Below the pieces are notes generated by a model. The model searched no databases, was not told the origin of the DNA, and was given only the letters and a program-made list of their open reading frames with translations. Shown in pieces: positions 8,601-15,322 of a DNA stretch of 20,468 nucleotides (position 1 is the stretch's first letter; each line of letters begins with the position of its first letter). The translations under genes were made by a program, and so were the position numbers. Source of the DNA: Paludibacteraceae bacterium (GTDB lineage: Bacteria > Bacteroidota > Bacteroidia > Bacteroidales > Paludibacteraceae); NCBI GenBank assembly GCA_017960065.1, contig JAGCZK010000173.1, positions 1 through 20,468 on the forward strand, written 5' to 3'.

Positions 8601-11130
8601 TGTTGGCATTAAATGGGAGGCGGCATTCGCTTCGCAGTACCAGATCCAGCTGTCTGACGATGCAACCAACTGGAATACCGTCAAACTCGAATCCGGTACC
8701 AACGGCTATGTGCTGACGAATATCGGTCAAAATGGCCGTTACGTCCGTATTTATGGTGTGGAACGTGCAACGAACTATGGTATTTCGATGTATGAGCTCG
8801 AAGTGTTTGGTGTGGCAGGCAACTTGCCCAACGACGCTATCCTTGGTTTGGACATTACGCCCAAAACCAACCGGATGCTCGAATCCGAAACTTTGCAGTT
8901 GACGGCCAAGGCCTACAACAAAAATGCCCAGCAGGTGAATGCCAATATCACATGGAATGTGGTTTCCGGCAACGCCACCATTTCGAATACGGGCTTGCTG
9001 ACGCCCAACGGATTTGGCGAAGTGGTGGTATCGGCTACGGCCAACGGCGCCACTTCGACCCGTACCATCCTGGTGGAAGAAAGCGTTCGCCTCGAAACCA
9101 TTGAGCTGGTACCGTCGGTAGCCTTCCTGGTTCGCGGAGAGCAACAGACCTTTACGGTAAAAGCCTATGATCAGTTCGGTACCGAAATCGATGCCAGCGG
9201 CTATGCCTTCACCTATCAGCTGACAGGCGCAGGCTCCACGCTCAACGGCAACGTGTTCACCGCCGGTAACAACGGCAACTATACGGTTACCGCCCGCTAT
9301 AATAACAAACAGGCAACGGCCGATGTGACGGTGGCCAACTTTGGCAACATCAACCTGGCCCTGAACAAGAAAACCAGCTGCAGCAGTTACGAAGGCGGTG
9401 GAACCTTGCCTTCGAATGTGAACGACGGAGACTATATCAGCCGTTGGGGCAGTATGTTCAACGATGGCGAGTACATTATTATCGACCTCGAGGGTTACTA
9501 TAATGTCAATGACATTAAGATCTTCTGGCAGGAAGCTTACGCCACCGAATATCACATCGAAGTGTCGATGGACGAAGAACGTTGGGAAGAAGTCTTCCGT
9601 ACGGTTCAATGCCATGGTGGCGACGAAGATGTGCAGATTGCGGAAACTCCCGCCCGCTATATCCGCGTAACGGCCGATAAGCGTTACAATGCCGGTTGGG
9701 GTGTCAGCATCCGCGAGATTGAGGTTTATGGTTCTTCCGAAGCAGAGGCTCCCTATCCGGTCGAACTGCAAATCCTGCCTCCCTATACCTTCTATTTGGG
9801 ATCGCCGGTACAATTGAGATCGCAAGTCATCGACCAGTATGGACACGAGATGAAGCAAAATCCGCTTCCCACCTTCTATGTCAACGGTGGTGGTACGATC
9901 AGTCCGTTTGGCGTGTTCACGCCGACCGAAGTGGGTACTTGGGTATTGGGCTCCGATTTCAACAATCAGGTAAGCAACGGCTGTGAAATCCAAGTAAAGG
10001 AGGCCCAGCGTTTGAGCAGCATTGTGCTGGTACCGGCCACTTCGCTGGCTTCGCAAAACACCGACGTTGCCATAGCCGCCTACGTCTTTGACCAGTATGG
10101 CAACCAAATGGATGCCAATCTTAACTGGACTACCAATTTGGGCACTGTCAACAATGGCGTCTTCCGCTCGGCCAATCAGGGTACTGCCACCATTCAGGCC
10201 AGTGCCAACGGGGTTACCGGCACCTGCTCGATTCAGGTAATCGGTGCATTGGTCAACAACCTGGCGCTCAACAAGCCTGCTTATTCTTCGTCGGGCAATG
10301 CCGCTCTGGCGGTTGATGGCAACCCGGGCTCGCGTTGGGAAAGTGCCTTCAGCGACCCGCAATGGCTGTATGTCGATTTGCAGGGAGTTTATCAGCTGAC
10401 CTCGATGGAAATCCTTTGGGAGACCGCTTCGGCCAAAGATTACGATATCCAAGTGTCGAACGATGGCACCAATTGGGTTTCGATTCTCGAAGTGACCGAT
10501 AAGCCTGCTCAGGCCAACCGGGTGGATACCGAAGTGCTGGGTGGCGTAGGACGTTATGTCCGCGTTTACGGCAAGCACCGTACCACCGATTGGGGCTACT
10601 CGATCTATGAGTTGCGCCTGTATGGTGTTGAATTGCCGGCCGGTCAGCCTTATTCGATTCAGTTTGTGAATCCGGTGACCCAGTTGAAAACGCGTCGTAC
10701 CTACCAATACGAAGTGGTGGTAAAAGACAAGAACGGCAATACGCTGAACAATCAGCAGATTATCTGGGCGGCAACGGGTGGCTCGATTAACGCCTATGGC
10801 GAATACCTGCCTTCGGAAGCCGGTAACCAACTCATCTCAGCCTCGGTAGGCAACTTGCGTGTCGAACTGGCGGTACAAGTTGAGTTGAATACCCAAGTGG
10901 CCGAACAGGCCGATGCCGAATTCTGCTGCTACCGCAGCGCCGACCTGCTCCATGTGTCGGGTCAGACGGTAACTGCCGCCACCTTGTACGACATGGCCGG
11001 TCGTCTGACGGATACGGCTACCGCTGCCGCAGGAGAATACCTCTTCAGTACGATTGGCCGCCGGGGTGTATATCTCGTGCTCGTTCAGTTTGCCGATGGT
11101 ACCAAGCAAGTGGTCAAGGTGGTTCTTTGA
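5614..11130 (+). CDS. Secreted modular GH81 endo-beta-1,3-glucanase with Big and F5/8-type C modules
   Basis: This 1838-residue protein has a signal peptide (MKKLMFLWVALAFSAMATAQ). A GH81 catalytic region spans about residues 30-770. GH81 hallmarks are SNDWWTDLL near the N-terminus, NDHHFHYGY at 453-461 and NGQESSSEAM around 526-534. By family knowledge the Asp of the DHH motif (D454) is the likely general acid, and one of the two Glu four residues apart (E528, E532) the likely base. GH81 enzymes are inverting endo-beta-1,3-glucanases acting on laminarin-, curdlan- or cell-wall-type glucans. Three repeated units follow, each of two bacterial Ig-like domains (many with DQYG) and one discoidin/CBM32-like module starting near 943, 1245 and 1547. 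A seventh Ig-like domain and a T9SS tail-like end follow. The tail ends GVYLVLVQFADGTKQVVKVV but lacks the usual PNP motif. The glucanase call is firm; the binding specificity of the discoidin modules is not known. Confidence 0.94.
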   Translation: MKKLMFLWVALAFSAMATAQDVIPLGKGSYAAYAPYSESATTDHGGCHAYYMEHRPVYLTENAKGKPIPSNDWWTDLLVSQYSGELWAYPQKACAMSTGIRIEFPTYWNNTGNEVHSKSHVNVGAQSFYPESAAADDWHDWGFRFAMQDGGKQMMVTLAHGIPFTWIECTGIVPYLAFDDATFIVNGQTVQPPFVASSFVLQVAGDNYAVYAPDNTNFVISDKRLEARFSGADSYLVVGVLPDAESLSAFEPYAYNVPRNTEVSWNYVPAEGKLKTYWNVTAENLKGGANTQVLQGFIPHHYKNSTCQFSFLTQTYLTPRGTMKLAAGNAFEIDYDYNGVLPFYPQPEVNGALANPYNRARMVSMIEDYAKKGTFGADTYWGGKGLTQMAHYMCFAHEMGETELFEMCKNRLKAVLIDWLTYTPGETQKYFAYYPRWGAMVGFDPSYDSDTFNDHHFHYGYYTYSSALLAMFDEEFKRDYGPMITLVARDYANWEHDSADLPFFRTLDPWCGHSFAGGMGGWQGNGQESSSEAMQGWGGMLLLGAALGNDAMRDAGIFGYVLEARATAEYWFDRDRENIDYTKYKSPWSTNLTTQGVGWWTWFSGDPVWMHSIQWLPISPILKYLYEDLDFARWDFETMMEGKDMGDWAEQGGLGGESGIGNVCLSYMQIFDPDGAAAIFDQMWNGNFALAKNTDTGGITYFITHMHRTYGEIQWNIHADQPLTTAYAKNGKYYYVIYNPTDQEQTVTFYEGAAQRVRFKAPANKLTVYSDAPVLTSIQVTSPATTVARGAQAQMRAVAYDQYGATMNNVMIAWNTTAGTVNNAGMFTAPNANGNATITATSGGKSGSVTVRVNNAPVLTSAELLPSVESVEVGTEMNYTVSLLDQYGDPFVADRTWTINYGGAAVAHDSVFAATNIGTYTVQVNAAGNQYQRNLLVLPVYPNIALNKTCTASSAENGGTGAANATDGSNTSRWSSLARDGEWLYVDLGVNSFISSVGIKWEAAFASQYQIQLSDDATNWNTVKLESGTNGYVLTNIGQNGRYVRIYGVERATNYGISMYELEVFGVAGNLPNDAILGLDITPKTNRMLESETLQLTAKAYNKNAQQVNANITWNVVSGNATISNTGLLTPNGFGEVVVSATANGATSTRTILVEESVRLETIELVPSVAFLVRGEQQTFTVKAYDQFGTEIDASGYAFTYQLTGAGSTLNGNVFTAGNNGNYTVTARYNNKQATADVTVANFGNINLALNKKTSCSSYEGGGTLPSNVNDGDYISRWGSMFNDGEYIIIDLEGYYNVNDIKIFWQEAYATEYHIEVSMDEERWEEVFRTVQCHGGDEDVQIAETPARYIRVTADKRYNAGWGVSIREIEVYGSSEAEAPYPVELQILPPYTFYLGSPVQLRSQVIDQYGHEMKQNPLPTFYVNGGGTISPFGVFTPTEVGTWVLGSDFNNQVSNGCEIQVKEAQRLSSIVLVPATSLASQNTDVAIAAYVFDQYGNQMDANLNWTTNLGTVNNGVFRSANQGTATIQASANGVTGTCSIQVIGALVNNLALNKPAYSSSGNAALAVDGNPGSRWESAFSDPQWLYVDLQGVYQLTSMEILWETASAKDYDIQVSNDGTNWVSILEVTDKPAQANRVDTEVLGGVGRYVRVYGKHRTTDWGYSIYELRLYGVELPAGQPYSIQFVNPVTQLKTRRTYQYEVVVKDKNGNTLNNQQIIWAATGGSINAYGEYLPSEAGNQLISASVGNLRVELAVQVELNTQVAEQADAEFCCYRSADLLHVSGQTVTAATLYDMAGRLTDTATAAAGEYLFSTIGRRGVYLVLVQFADGTKQVVKVVL
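7933..10640 (+). repeat. Three-fold Big-Big-discoidin super-repeat (~303 residues per unit)
   Basis: Within the GH81 protein the conserved ALNK at the start of each discoidin-like module recurs at residues 945, 1249 and 1551, a spacing of 304 and 302. Each module is preceded by two Ig-like domains, several carrying a Y/L/I/F-DQ-Y/F-G motif. The similarity is clear at protein level but diverged at DNA level. Confidence 0.75.
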
Positions 11131-11175
11131 TTCGAACCGCATTGTTTTTGACAACTGAAGTTAAGTGAAACTTCG

Positions 11176-11208
11176 ACAAAGGGGCTGCAAAGCCCCTTTG
11201 TTTGTTTT
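11176..11208 (+). terminator. Rho-independent terminator after the GH81 gene
   Basis: ACAAAGGGGCT and AGCCCCTTTGT form an 11-bp perfect stem with a GCAA loop, followed by a T-rich tract (TTTGTTTT). It lies 46 bp after the GH81 stop and separates this gene transcriptionally from the GH16 gene. Confidence 0.87.
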
Positions 11209-11260
11209 ATGCCCTACAGTGTCTTCTCGTGGTGATTTTTGGGTTTTCGCTGAATGCGCG

Positions 11261-11276
11261 CCGTAATTTTTTACGG
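11261..11276. promoter_or_regulatory. Inverted repeat CCGTAA-TTTT-TTACGG upstream of the GH16 gene
   Basis: This is a perfect 6-bp inverted repeat around TTTT, about 66 bp upstream of the candidate -7 box of the GH16 gene. An 8-bp palindrome (TTCATGAA) follows at 11278-11285. It could be an operator or a minor hairpin. It is not the same sequence as the palindrome in front of the GH81 gene. Confidence 0.25.
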
Positions 11277-11341
11277 ATTCATGAAGTAACGTTGTGAAAA
11301 CTCAAGTGAGGGAATGATGAATCTTCTGAATCAAATCTCCG

Positions 11342-11349
11342 TATCTTCG
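11342..11349 (+). promoter_or_regulatory. Weak -7 box (TATCTTCG) before the GH16 gene
   Basis: It matches TAnnTTTG at five of the six fixed positions, 49 bp upstream of the ATG at 11399. No convincing -33 element is seen, so a regulated promoter needing an activator is possible. Confidence 0.3.
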
Positions 11350-11398
11350 CAGTGGAATCATCTGTGAACCCAAATCAAATACCTAATAATATACTACC

Positions 11399-13948
11399 AT
11401 GAAGAAACACTTGATCAATTGGCTTTGTCTGGCGGCCTTTTCGGCCATCTCGACCGGCATGTATGCCCAATATGACGGCTACACGCTGGTTTGGTCCGAT
11501 GAGTTTAATGGTGGCTACGCCAATGCAGACCCGACGACCGGTCTGGATATGGATGCCTGGAGTTTTGAAACCGGAGGCGGCGGTTGGGGAACCGGCCAAC
11601 GCGACTATGCCACCCGTAATCGCGAAAACGTGGAGGTAAGCAACGGTACGCTGAAAATCCGTACCCGTCGTGACAACACCAAAAATCCGGAGTACACTTC
11701 GGGCCGTATCAATTCGCAGAATAAGAAAAGTTTCCTTTACGGAAAAATAGAAGCCCGTATCCGTACGGAGAATATGACCGAAAACGGACGTGGTTTCGCC
11801 TTCTGGATGATGCCGAACGGCCTGCCTGCCGGTTATGCGACGTTGGCATGGCCCCAAGGCGGAGAAATTGACATTTTCGAATACAACGGCATGTACCCGC
11901 GCTACAACCTGGGTTCGGTGCACTATTGCTGGGGTTGGAACAACAACCAGTGGGCCGGTAACGGTCAGCATGCCCAGGCAAGTAACGTGTACGACTCTGT
12001 TGACCGCTCGATCGAATATAATTCCGCTGGACGTGACGGTTGTAACACGCGTGCCAATATGAACCAATCCAAGACGAACTTGCTGGGTGCGAACTGGCAT
12101 ACCTACGGCATCAACTGGTACAGCAACCGCATCGAATTCTATGTCGATCAGGATGTGTACCATGTTTTCCGCATTGACTACGAGTCGTGGTGCGGTGATT
12201 TCGAAAAACTGAACAATAAGGTGAAGGTGACGACCGGTTGGAACTATGCCACGCAGGCTTACGACAATTATTGGCGTACTTTCGAAAATCCTTTCTATAT
12301 CATTTTGAGTGCAGGTGTCGGCGGAGCGCAGACCTACGGCGGTGACATCACCACCGGCAACAATCCTAACCAATGGACGTGTACCACCGAAATCGACTGG
12401 GTGCGCTGCTACAAACTCAACAGTTCCAATCCGCCGACGATCACCCTGAAAGCCAAGACCAACACCAATGGTTCTGTAACGGTTACGCCGACCCTCCAGA
12501 GTGGTGGCGCCATCGCTAAAATCGAATACATCAAAGACATCGTCCCAGTAGCTGCCACCTCTACTACCGCTCCCTTTACCTATACCTTTACCCCCACTGG
12601 CAGCTATCACACCATTTATGCCCGTGCCTGCAATGCCGACGGCTATTGGGGCAACTGGCAGAAGGTGTCGTGGTCGGTCGTTGGTGACATCGACGAATGC
12701 GCCAACAATTTTGTCGCTTATTCCAGAGCGCGTTACACGGGTTGTGATGCCAACTGGGCTTGCGACGGCCAGGATGGCGGCATCACCTCGTACAACGGCA
12801 CGACCGCCACTTGTGCGGTGGGCAACACCACTTATCCCAATTTGTGGGCCATCTGGTCGGGTGTCGATGCGGGTGTCCAGGCGGGTAAGACCTATACCTT
12901 CTCGGGTACGATCCGTGCCACCAAGGCGGCCAACGTGACGTTGTGCATCGAAAAGCGTGGCGACACCGATGTGAAGATGTTCACGAACAACACGCTGAAC
13001 CTGCAGGCCAACACGCCGGTGAACTTCTCGTTTGAGGCACGGGCGAATGCGGATATTCCGATGCCCGATTTGAACCTGGCAATTTCCAACGGCCAGGCCA
13101 ACACGACCTACACGATTACCAACGTCGTGCTGCAAATGAAGGACTGCGACCCCAACAGCAATCCGGACCCCGATCCCGACCCGGATCCCGATCCTGATCC
13201 GGACCCGGACCCCGATCCGCAACCGGGCGAGTGCAACACTTTTGCCACGACGTCGGTTACAGAGAGTTGGCAAGGACAGTATGGCAACTGGAATACCGGT
13301 ACCGGCAACGCTTCGGTCAACAACAACGTGGTGACCTACACCTACAATGCCACCGATGGCGAATTGTGGCGCGCACAGCTCAAGCTCAACGGTTCCAACC
13401 GCGTGTTCAATGCCGGAACGACCTACACCTATACGTTGCGAGTGCGTTCCAACAACACCCACACGATCGCTTCGTTGGTAAAACTTTGTTCGCAGGCGGT
13501 GGAGAACACGGCGCTCTTTACCGAAAACTTCAACCTGGTGGCCAACAACGATCAGGTGATTTCGGGCGAGTTTACGCCTGCCGCCACGATGAACGACGCC
13601 TTCCTGGTATTCGGTTTGGGTGGCAACCCCAATCAGGCGACGGTAACCGTTTCGGACATCGATATCCGTCCAAAGGGCTGCGTTCCTTCGGAGGTGGACG
13701 AAGTTGGGGCAACTGCCGGAAACTGCCTCTTGTATCCCAACCCGGCAACCGACAAGGTGTTTGTGGTGGCCGACCAGGCGCTCGTGCAAGTCGAATTGTT
13801 TGCCGCTGACGGCCGCAAAGTGCTTTCGCAGCAAGTCGATGGCCAGCAGGCCGAAGTGCCGGTGGCCGCATTGGCCAAGGGCTTCTATGTGGTGCGTGTC
13901 CGCACCGCCGATGGAGCCGCCATCGAGCGTAAATTGCTCAAGAAGTAG
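11399..13948 (+). CDS. Secreted GH16 beta-1,3-glucanase (laminarinase-like) with CBM modules and T9SS tail
   Basis: This 849-residue protein starts with a signal peptide ending near YAQ (residue 24). A GH16 domain spans about residues 25-340. Its active-site motif is GGEIDIFEYNG, with E156 as expected nucleophile, D158 as helper and E161 as acid/base, spaced as in GH16 enzymes of the laminarinase type, which cut beta-1,3 bonds with retention of configuration. An Ig-like module (about 344-430) follows. Two similar modules resembling CBM4/9 (about 434-583 and 612-760) are joined by an Asp-Pro linker. The last 74 residues are a classic T9SS type A sorting domain: LYPNPATDKVFV, FAADGRKV, then GFYVVRVRTADG and a KLLKK end. 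It follows the GH81 gene but has its own upstream region and terminator. Together the two enzymes should break the same class of glucan at the cell surface or in the medium. Confidence 0.95.
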   Translation: MKKHLINWLCLAAFSAISTGMYAQYDGYTLVWSDEFNGGYANADPTTGLDMDAWSFETGGGGWGTGQRDYATRNRENVEVSNGTLKIRTRRDNTKNPEYTSGRINSQNKKSFLYGKIEARIRTENMTENGRGFAFWMMPNGLPAGYATLAWPQGGEIDIFEYNGMYPRYNLGSVHYCWGWNNNQWAGNGQHAQASNVYDSVDRSIEYNSAGRDGCNTRANMNQSKTNLLGANWHTYGINWYSNRIEFYVDQDVYHVFRIDYESWCGDFEKLNNKVKVTTGWNYATQAYDNYWRTFENPFYIILSAGVGGAQTYGGDITTGNNPNQWTCTTEIDWVRCYKLNSSNPPTITLKAKTNTNGSVTVTPTLQSGGAIAKIEYIKDIVPVAATSTTAPFTYTFTPTGSYHTIYARACNADGYWGNWQKVSWSVVGDIDECANNFVAYSRARYTGCDANWACDGQDGGITSYNGTTATCAVGNTTYPNLWAIWSGVDAGVQAGKTYTFSGTIRATKAANVTLCIEKRGDTDVKMFTNNTLNLQANTPVNFSFEARANADIPMPDLNLAISNGQANTTYTITNVVLQMKDCDPNSNPDPDPDPDPDPDPDPDPDPQPGECNTFATTSVTESWQGQYGNWNTGTGNASVNNNVVTYTYNATDGELWRAQLKLNGSNRVFNAGTTYTYTLRVRSNNTHTIASLVKLCSQAVENTALFTENFNLVANNDQVISGEFTPAATMNDAFLVFGLGGNPNQATVTVSDIDIRPKGCVPSEVDEVGATAGNCLLYPNPATDKVFVVADQALVQVELFAADGRKVLSQQVDGQQAEVPVAALAKGFYVVRVRTADGAAIERKLLKK
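13166..13219 (+). repeat. Asp-Pro linker repeat (nine DP units) in the GH16 protein
   Basis: Nine consecutive Asp-Pro pairs, encoded by alternating GAC/GAT and CCC/CCG/CCT codons, join the two CBM-like modules. Such DP linkers are rigid, extended spacers in secreted glycanases. The 6-base period makes it prone to length change by slippage. Confidence 0.9.
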
Positions 13949-14008
13949 GATTCAACCGCTTGTCAATCAGGCGTAGAAAATAATTAGAATCAACTTTTCA
14001 TGTGTGTG

Positions 14009-14051
14009 AAAAGGGAGACAGCTCTGGCGAGAGTGAGTCTCCCTTTTTTTT
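14009..14051 (+). terminator. Rho-independent terminator after the GH16 gene
   Basis: AAAAGGGAGAC (14009-14019) pairs perfectly with GTCTCCCTTTT (14037-14047). A smaller CTCT/AGAG stem sits inside the loop and a run of eight T follows (14044-14051). It lies 61 bp after the GH16 stop and isolates this gene from the polyphosphate operon. Confidence 0.9.
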
Positions 14052-14067
14052 AGTGCGTTTTCAGGAC

Positions 14068-14098
14068 TTTCTTTTTTAACTTTTTATTGTTATCTTTG
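14068..14098 (+). promoter_or_regulatory. Promoter of the polyphosphate operon (TTTC-N19-TATCTTTG)
   Basis: TATCTTTG at 14091-14098 is an exact TAnnTTTG match with a TTTC -33 element 19 bp upstream. Transcription should begin near 14104, only about 8 bases before the first ATG, so the mRNA leader would be extremely short. Confidence 0.58.
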
Positions 14099-14111
14099 TC
14101 CAAACAAAAAA

Positions 14112-14549
14112 ATGCGTATGAAGAATCTTTTAATGGTAGCATGCCTGCTGGTGGCCGGAGGGATGTCGGCCTACGCCCAACTTTCGCCCGAAACCATCGC
14201 CAAACGTGAGCGTCACAAGAATCTGGTGGTCAAGGAATGGAACAAAGACGCCAAAGGCAATAACGGCTGGCTCGACCACATTACCCGCTACGATGACCAG
14301 GGGCGCAAAATCGAGGAAATCGAGTATTCCACCTACGGCATGTCGCAACGGGTGCTGTTCTTTTACGAGGATCCTTCGCACGGAAAGGTGACCAAGGAGG
14401 AGGTGTACGACGGACGGAACAAGCTTTTCCGCGTGCGTTTGTACAAGTACAACCCCGACGGGACCCGCAAAACCCAATACAACTACATGCCCAGCGGCAA
14501 ATTGTATTCCATCAAAAACTTTGAATATATCTTCGAGGAAGCGAAATGA
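14112..14549 (+). CDS. Small exported protein with YD-like beta-strand repeats, unknown function
   Basis: This 145-residue protein has a signal peptide (MRMKNLLMVACLLVAGGMSAYAQ); a second start at 14118 is equally possible. The mature part of about 120 residues is highly charged and alternates short strands with turns: RYDDQGRKIEEIEY, VYDGRNKLFRV, KYNPDGTRKT, PSGKLYSIKNFEY. This recalls the YD/RHS-like or MORN-like beta-hairpin repeats of exported proteins, but I do not recognise a named family. It is the first gene of the operon, and its stop codon overlaps the ATG of the VTC gene (ATGA), so the two are probably translated together. A periplasmic or outer-membrane-associated partner of the polyphosphate system is inferred from position only. 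Confidence 0.85.
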   Translation: MRMKNLLMVACLLVAGGMSAYAQLSPETIAKRERHKNLVVKEWNKDAKGNNGWLDHITRYDDQGRKIEEIEYSTYGMSQRVLFFYEDPSHGKVTKEEVYDGRNKLFRVRLYKYNPDGTRKTQYNYMPSGKLYSIKNFEYIFEEAK

Positions 14550-15322
14550 TAGCTTTGTCGTCGTTGTTGCAGTGGCCGGTTTGGGGGCATTTTGACACCA
14601 TAGGACTGGAGGAAATGAGCGCGGTGAAACTGATGAACCGCGTGGATACCAAGTTTTTGGTGCCCGAATCGTTGCTGCCCGAACTGCTGGAGCGCGCCAG
14701 TGCCGCCTACCGGGTGCAGGTGATTGCCGGCTCGCCCATTGCTTCGTACGACTCGCTGTATTTCGATACGGCTTCGCTCGACATGTACACCAAGCACCAT
14801 GCCAAAAAACTGCAGCGCAACAAGGTGCGTACCCGGCTGTATGTCGATTCGGACCTGACCTTTCTCGAGGTGAAGCACAAAAACAACAAGGGCCGCACCA
14901 AAAAGAAGCGCATCAAAATCCCCGTGAGCGAGTTCGAAGACTTTTATTCCGACGGTGAGGCGCTCGATTTCTTGAAGACCCAAGTGTCGTATATGCCCGA
15001 TGAACTGTTGCCCCAGCTGCATACGATATTCAACCGCATCACCTTGGTTGACAAGGAGAAGACCGAGCGGCTGACCATTGACATGAACCTGCGTTTTGTC
15101 AATGTCCAAAACGGAAACAAGGCCGAACTGGGGCCGGTGCTCATCATCGAACTCAAACAAAACGGCCTGTTGTCGTCGAAGATGCGCAACATCCTGCTCG
15201 ACATGAGCGTGCACCCCTTCAGCATGAGCAAGTACTGCATCGGTACGGCCATGACGAATCCTCAGGTGAAACATAACCGCTTCAAACCAAAAATTCAACG
15301 CATAAACAAATTAAGCCAATGA
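14546..15322 (+). CDS. VTC-domain polyphosphate polymerase
   Basis: This 258-residue cytoplasmic protein belongs to the VTC/CYTH (triphosphate tunnel) fold, as in the catalytic domain of yeast Vtc4, which makes polyphosphate from ATP. Visible tunnel residues are RVDTKF (32-37), the basic pair R95/R97 in VRTRLY, the acidic/basic strand FLEVKHK (106-112) with a Lys-rich stretch after it, E202 in IIELK, and K229 in SMSKY. These correspond in order to the Arg/Lys phosphate-binding residues and the metal-binding Glu of the family. There is no signal peptide or membrane helix. It overlaps its upstream neighbour by 4 nt and the DUF4956 gene by 4 nt. VTC genes beside DUF4956 genes are a known pattern in bacteria. 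The product length and true acceptor cannot be read from the sequence. Confidence 0.92.
   Translation: MIALSSLLQWPVWGHFDTIGLEEMSAVKLMNRVDTKFLVPESLLPELLERASAAYRVQVIAGSPIASYDSLYFDTASLDMYTKHHAKKLQRNKVRTRLYVDSDLTFLEVKHKNNKGRTKKKRIKIPVSEFEDFYSDGEALDFLKTQVSYMPDELLPQLHTIFNRITLVDKEKTERLTIDMNLRFVNVQNGNKAELGPVLIIELKQNGLLSSKMRNILLDMSVHPFSMSKYCIGTAMTNPQVKHNRFKPKIQRINKLSQ

Noticed and set aside
6958..10830. 1290-codon open frame opposite the GH81 gene
   Set aside because: The plus-strand product has catalytic motifs and repeated modules throughout. The antisense frame is rich in Arg, His and Gly with no domain and no promoter.
11375..13834. 819-codon open frame opposite the GH16 gene
   Set aside because: Shadow of the GH16 frame; the low-complexity Arg-Ile-Gly stretch is just the antisense of the Asp-Pro linker.
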